NCBI GenBank assembly: GCA_003342895.1
Contig: PTFA01000082.1
Location: forward strand, 2,166,793-2,230,792
Source of the DNA: Casuarius casuarius
Taxonomy: Eukaryota > Chordata > Aves > Casuariiformes > Casuariidae
Direction of reading: 5' to 3'
DNA length: 64,000 bases
Shown piece after piece: positions 58,565 through 64,000 of this stretch (position 1 is its first letter; each line of letters begins with the position of its first letter). Below the pieces are notes generated by a model, which saw only the letters and a program-made list of their open reading frames with translations, was not told the origin of the DNA and searched no databases. A program made the translations under genes and the position numbers.

Positions 58565-58795
58565 AAAAGCTAATGAAGATGTGGATTCTTGCTGCTAAGA
58601 TACAGGCCTGGGAGTCAGAGACATCAGCCTTCACTCAGACTTCGAGGGTCACATGGCTTCTCCTGGCATCTTTTCCTGGCCCTAACTCAGTCTCACAGTG
58701 TGCTCTTGGGAGAGTCAAGGCAGTTACACGTTACATTTTCTTATCTAAAGCAATGGAAGAAGCATTCAGAAAACCATTGATAGGCCTGTTATGAA
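58565..58795 (+). repeat. MIR-like SINE relic, sense orientation
   Basis: ACAGGCCTGGGAGTCAGAGA, then TCAGACTTCGAGGGTCACAT, CTCTTGGGAGAGTCAAGGCA and ACATTTTCTTATCTAAAGCA follow the order of sauropsid MIR-like SINEs (ctaggcctgggagtcaggagacctgggttc ... tgaccttgggcaagtca ... cctcatctgtaaa.tg). The two overlapping plus-strand frames here (58459-58794 and 58589-58780) come from this repeat and not from a gene. Confidence 0.6.
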
Positions 58796-61700
58796 GGCCA
58801 GGATAGTAAATGGCTCTGAGATGCTTGAGCAGAATGTACTGTAGATGTACAAATCATTAGTCCAACAAGCCTGCAACAGAATTCAGTGCTTGGAAGATGG
58901 TGCCCAAGCATTTCTACAGCACCAACTTCCTCTGCTGTAAATTTACAACTTTTAATCTGTTCCTCTGACACTCTCCCATCATTGGCCCAGACAAGCTCTG
59001 TTTCAGGAGAGAATCGAAATGCCTTTAGAAAGAGAGAAAAAAGCAGAAATGCAGAAGAACAGAAACACCTGTGCATTTCAAATGAGTTCCACCCACCCCC
59101 TGCCATAAAGCTACAAAAATGTTGCATTTATTTATATATAAATATTTTTTTTTTTATCGCTGCAACTTGTAAATAGGAAATGAAGTCACAATCCTCGAAA
59201 TTATAATGGCAGGCACACAAAGACACAGTTGCTGGCACGGAATTCAATTAACAGATAGCAATCACCCTTGGGTGACTGTGTGAGGTGGAAATATACAGGC
59301 ATGCTAATAAGTAATATCTTAAAGCCAAGACGTTTATCAGCCAGCAGCCAGGCATAGACATAAGTGTGGGTAGACAGCACTGCTCTGGGATATTTAATAA
59401 AACCTGCTCTCTTCATTTGAGGATTTGTGTTTAATCATTTGGTAACATTTTAGAAATATCCAGGCCGGGAAACTTCTCAGATGGAACTGTGTAGGTCAGA
59501 AAACTTAAAGAGTTATTTACTGATACTAAAATAGCCAAAGGAACAGAGTGGATTCTAGTTAATACTAAAAAAATTCTTTGTTACCATCTTTTTGACCTTT
59601 TGAGCTTCTGGGGTATGCTTGCTACATGAATCACAGCCTTATCTGGGGAAACATGCAGAAGACATTCATTAATACTAGGAAAGCAAATGATTGAACTGCT
59701 GTTTTAAATAATTTTTTAACTCTTATTTGCTTGGTTGAAAGCCTAAAGCTAAAGTAGTTTTCTTCTAGGCTCCTTGAACTTTAATTTGCCTTGGATTCTG
59801 GGCTTTCAAAGGCTTCAGGCAGGCCAAGATTTGTCATTGTCATCAACTCCAAAATGTTCAATTTAAACTTCCATGCCAGGGCTGACTTTGTGCCACAGCA
59901 GAGGAGTGGATTTGCAGGACTGTTCTGCATGCCTAAATACTGCTGCTTGGAGGAAAGGGCAATCCAGAAACAAAGTTGTAGGTTTTTTTAAAGAAAGGTG
60001 GTATAACTTAGTAAGATGGTTGTTAGGATCCTAATGTGGGACAAATGTAAGGCCTGGTGTTAGTAGATACCCATCTAACTCTCTAGGGTCAAAGTGTTCA
60101 TCAAACAAAAGTGGTGTGAAGCAGGACAAATGGGGGCCAGCCAGCCTAGTCATGGGACATGCAGGAAGCATCTATGTAAGCCATTAACAGGAAAGGCTGG
60201 AGGCTTTTGGCTAGGAAGCAGACAGTATGGCTGGTAAATGTTCTCATTGCTTTTGGCTTTGCCCTGCTCTGAGTAAGCAGACCTGCCTCTGGAGGTCATC
60301 AGCTCCCCCTCTGTCACAGGGGCCATGGTGGCAGAAAGTCTACTGTGCTTTCACTCCTGCTCCACCATGGTGCGTCCGCTGCAAGCTGGGAGTGCCATCC
60401 GCACAAGGTGCTGTGTCAGGGCTCTTTTTTGGATAACTGGATCATGCTTCTGCTAATGGTGTAGCTTCCTCCATCCTTCAGGTTTCAACAGTTCCGGTGG
60501 TCCACACAGGCTGCCGGCATCACCAGGATCTATGTAGTAGCTAAAGCAATTGGTGATTGTCCGATTTGCATAGAGTCTGTGTAATTTAGCTTTGTCAAAG
60601 CAATCGTAAGAGAGAGAGATATGGGCTGAAACAAATGCTAAAGATGCATTGTGGACATGCTACAGCCACCCCAGAGGGTGGCAGGTACTCTCAAAACCTG
60701 CTTCTTTTTCCTGGGGATTCATGTAATCTACAAATCCATGGTCGTAATCTTCTCTGCCAGCCGTTTCCCAAACTGTTGGCCTGCAGCCCAGCTTCTGCTG
60801 CACTCAGGAAGTTGTAAAGTGGTTCTGAACAGCTGCTGTGAAGCTGCCCATCCGCTGCGCAGGGGACATCTCTTCACAAAGAGTTTTCAGTGCCCACCTC
60901 GCTAATGGATGGCTTTCTCCTATAGAGTATGGAACAATGTGGTGATACAGTAAGAGTTTATTGGTGTGAGTTTAGCCTGGCCACATTATTCATAGTAGCA
61001 ACACCACAAGAGAATTGCACTGTTCATCCCAAATGTGAGACCAAAAATCCTGCAAACTGCACAATACCATCAAATGGTGTGTTTTCACCACTTTTTTGCA
61101 GAAAAGCTATTTGTATTCCCTCTGTATGTAAACCCAAGCTGTCTTAATATTGCAATCCCAAACTGTGTGTTGGAGGAGAAAATAATAACAAAAAATTGCA
61201 ACTACTACATTTTAGGAAACTCAGTCATAAGCGCCATGATACTAAGGCCTAGTACCTGCTGCCGAGCTGGAAGGGATTAAGTGCTGTGCTAAAGTGGAGT
61301 GGGAAGTCCTACAACTCCTATGTAGTGGTGGAGAAGCTGATTCCTTGCTCAATTGCAAGTTATTGTATGGAGCCCTACAGTTGCTTCAGGACTGAACATT
61401 GTTCTCCTTTGCTGGGAAGTGTGCACGTGTACGCATGGGACACAGAGGGACTTTGTTTTTCTACTTGTTTAGTTTCCCTTTACAGCTAGCAGCTGCAATA
61501 GAGGGGACTGTGAAGTGCACTCAGTGGAGCTATGTTAGTGGACAGAGTATAGGTAAGTTGGTCAAAAGTTCAAGACAATTGTAATTTACTGTGAGGATGA
61601 CACATCACCTGCCTGACATAAATCAGGCTTTCAGGAGTCAGGGAACAGTTCAAGCTTATGTCCATTTGCTGCCATGCTTTTCTACAGAGCCTGTCATCAA

Positions 61701-64000
61701 GGGAGCCAGTTTGTGTTTGCAGTGAGAGCAAGCAGCTGCTCTGGAGGACCTGGGCAGAGACAAATGCCTCATGTCATGTAGGCACCAGGTGACTGTTAGG
61801 TGAAGCTGACTTTTCCATGCTTCTGAACTCAACCTGGTGACCTGGAAATGAAGGACTACACAAGGCATTACCGGTCATTTAAGCTACCAATTCTTCCAAA
61901 GCACCTGTCCCTGGTCCAGCAGTTCTGGTAGGGCCTAGAAGCTGGGCGGTGACTATTTCCTTATCATAAGTGGCCTGAACATTTTTCCTATGATACAGCA
62001 CAGCACTCATTACAGGAAATATATATTAAAAGAATTGTGTACATTTGAGATGGTGAGTGTTATTACTTGACTGAGAACCGATGGCTTAGGGGAACTACAT
62101 AGCAATCTCTTGTAACTTTTGCAGGAAATGCTGGCTGAACTTGTAGAGATGCCTCCGCTTTCTCTCCTTCAATCCACATCCTTACAGGTATGGCCATTAA
62201 AATGAATTAACCCCTGAGCTGAGAGAGGAGCCTTAGATTTCCCGAGTCTTAACAGCAGCAGCAAGCTCTCTGCACCTGCAGTTATTCCTGCAGTTACTTC
62301 ATTTGCTATTGGTATTAACACTGAAAATGCTGACTGCAGGTGTTAAAGGTTAAATGCGTTTGTAGAAAATCAATAGCATAGTACCCCCTTCTCCCTTTCC
62401 CCTCAGCTTCTGAGGTGGAAAATGGCCTCTAGATAGATGAAGAAAATAAGTTAACATTTCTCTAGCTCAAAACACATGCATTTATGCAAGAAGATATATG
62501 TTTTATGACCGTAGTATAGCAAGGTTCCTCTTCGTTCAGTGCTTGGAAGAGTGACTGAGGATTCTGCAGCATTGGTTATTATGCAGGGCATGTGTTTTAA
62601 AACGTTAAGTACCTTGATTGTCTCTCACATAGCTAGTGCTGTCAGCAGTTTGCACAGTGCTTTTATGTGTCTTTTTTCTCCCTGAGATACCTATGTTCAG
62701 TTTAGAACTGATTCTGTTTCTGAAGCAATTCATTAAACGTCTTCAGTGCACCACTTCTGTGAAGAGGTCAATTTGTTCTTTCTGCCTAGTGATGCAAAAC
62801 TCTGAGCTTCAGCTGGTAACTGCAGGTATTAGGTGCATTTCTCGCTGTTTAACTTATGCTTTCCTTCAATCTATCCTCTCTAGCATCCACTGCTTTTAAC
62901 ATATACATTTAATATTCATGAAATGTGGAGACTGATGCTACTGTATCAGTGTACGACAGGTACAGTTGGGTAGTCTTGCATACACAGTGATCTGTTCACT
63001 CTCTTCTGGAGGAACCATCTTTCCAAGGACAGAAAGTGGCTCAGTTTCTTTCTCTTATCTTCCTTTGTTTTTCTTATGGGGTGCCAGTACGATGGTGGGT
63101 TGGTACCTATTCATGCGATAAGGTTACTGGAGCACAAGCAGCTTGAAGGTGATTCCTAATGCAACTCATGCCAGGCTGCTGGATAGCCATGGAGCATCTT
63201 TGGCTTTTGGTCCTCTCTGAGATGGCCTCCCTGGTGGATAAAAGTGGAACTCTGAGAAGAAGTCCTGTCCCTAAAACGTATTCAGTAATGTTCTTCTCTT
63301 GCCCTTATTGCTTCAAGTGTAGTTGTATCCATAAGTGTTCAGGTATGCGTAATCAATAAAATCCTCCCAGGTCCAAATGCCTCTTTGTATCCGACACAAT
63401 AGTTTTCTTTTTAATCTAGATATTTATTGCATGTAAATTAATCTGGATCAAATTTGCACATACTAGATACTTTAGGGCTATAATCAAAAAACAGATTTTA
63501 GGCTGGATGGATTTGGACCACAGGTAAACTTTGCTTTGATCTTGCCAGGGTCCTAGATAAGGTTTTTCAACTCTTTTTTTCATGCATCCTACCATTCTCT
63601 TGGGGGCCAGTTTTATTTTGCCATTGTATTTCCTAGCTAAGAAGGTAGCATGTGGTGTTTGGCTAGCCTAGCAGTTCTGGAGGGAGCACACTGCTTACTG
63701 CTGAAATGAAAATTGGTACGTCATTACAAAACTATCCAGAGCAGATTGGTCAATATTAAATGAGTAAACCTGGGACAGCAGAGCCTGAAGTAAATGGCAC
63801 ATTTCTATTAGAAGATGAACTGTATTAATTAAACAGTCAGGGAGATATGAAATTGGTATTTCCTCTGAATAGTGATTTTTTGGGTTAAATTATTGTATTG
63901 CTTGTTTTAGTAGTTACAGCTTTTCTTGGCAAGATTTCTATGTAATGTAAATGACTGAATATAATTTTATGTATGTGCTGTATTTTGCATATGATATAGG
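58796..64000. other. Noncoding right flank, no gene recognised
   Basis: Frames up to 112 codons are unrecognised. The 72-codon frame at 60929-61147 is cysteine-rich (seven Cys toward its end) but has no signal peptide or family match that I can see. An AT/poly-T patch lies at 59135-59157. A short (GA)n run lies near 60612. A polyadenylation-like AATAAA occurs near 63355. None is enough to call a gene. Confidence 0.5.

Overview
The window looks like noncoding DNA from an amniote nuclear genome: an intergenic region or a very large intron. It has AT-leaning composition, strong CpG depletion outside a few islets, no long open reading frame, many decayed interspersed repeats, microsatellites, and isolated single-N placeholders about every few kilobases. 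The repeats point to a sauropsid (turtle, crocodilian or bird). They are an old antisense CR1-type LINE, several MIR or tRNA-derived SINE relics, and two pieces that resemble, from memory, old repeats common in turtles and crocodilians. Because so many ancient SINEs remain readable, a slowly evolving genome (turtle or crocodilian) fits better than a typical bird. This is inference; no gene anchors the locus.

Layout. 1-8 kb: unremarkable, with a C-rich patch near 4.2 kb and a CpG-retaining patch at 6.85-7.07 kb that contains a short ATG-initiated frame ending at a plausible splice donor. 8-17 kb: a TACTTTCATA-type tandem array, an old sauropsid repeat, homopolymers, a homopurine tract and a second old repeat near 16.2 kb. 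17.1-19.4 kb: the main identifiable element, a 5'-truncated CR1-type LINE on the minus strand with recognisable endonuclease and reverse-transcriptase pieces, all frames broken. 19.4-36 kb: MIR and tRNA-SINE relics, a strong 35-bp imperfect hairpin at 25.6 kb, a perfect 20-bp palindrome at 32.6 kb and a CpG islet at 33.5 kb. 36.6-38.1 kb: two near-identical copies of a microsatellite-linked segment, the second flanked by a possible 10-bp target duplication. 39-48 kb: more MIR relics, a second pre-miRNA-like hairpin at 40.7 kb, CpG-bearing patches and a short minisatellite. 45.6 kb, 49.2 kb and 51.5 kb: AT-rich stretches dense in homeodomain/POU-like sites that could be conserved regulatory elements. 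52-64 kb: mostly featureless, with a GC-rich patch at 55.1-55.6 kb and a MIR-like relic at 58.6 kb.

No cellular protein-coding gene, tRNA, rRNA or CRISPR array is supported. Reading frames reach at most about 160 codons, which is roughly what six-frame chance gives in 64 kb of this composition. The most interesting items are the two hairpins, the microsatellite-linked duplication, the CpG-retaining patch with its possible first exon, and the candidate conserved noncoding stretches. All need comparative or RNA data before a function is assigned.
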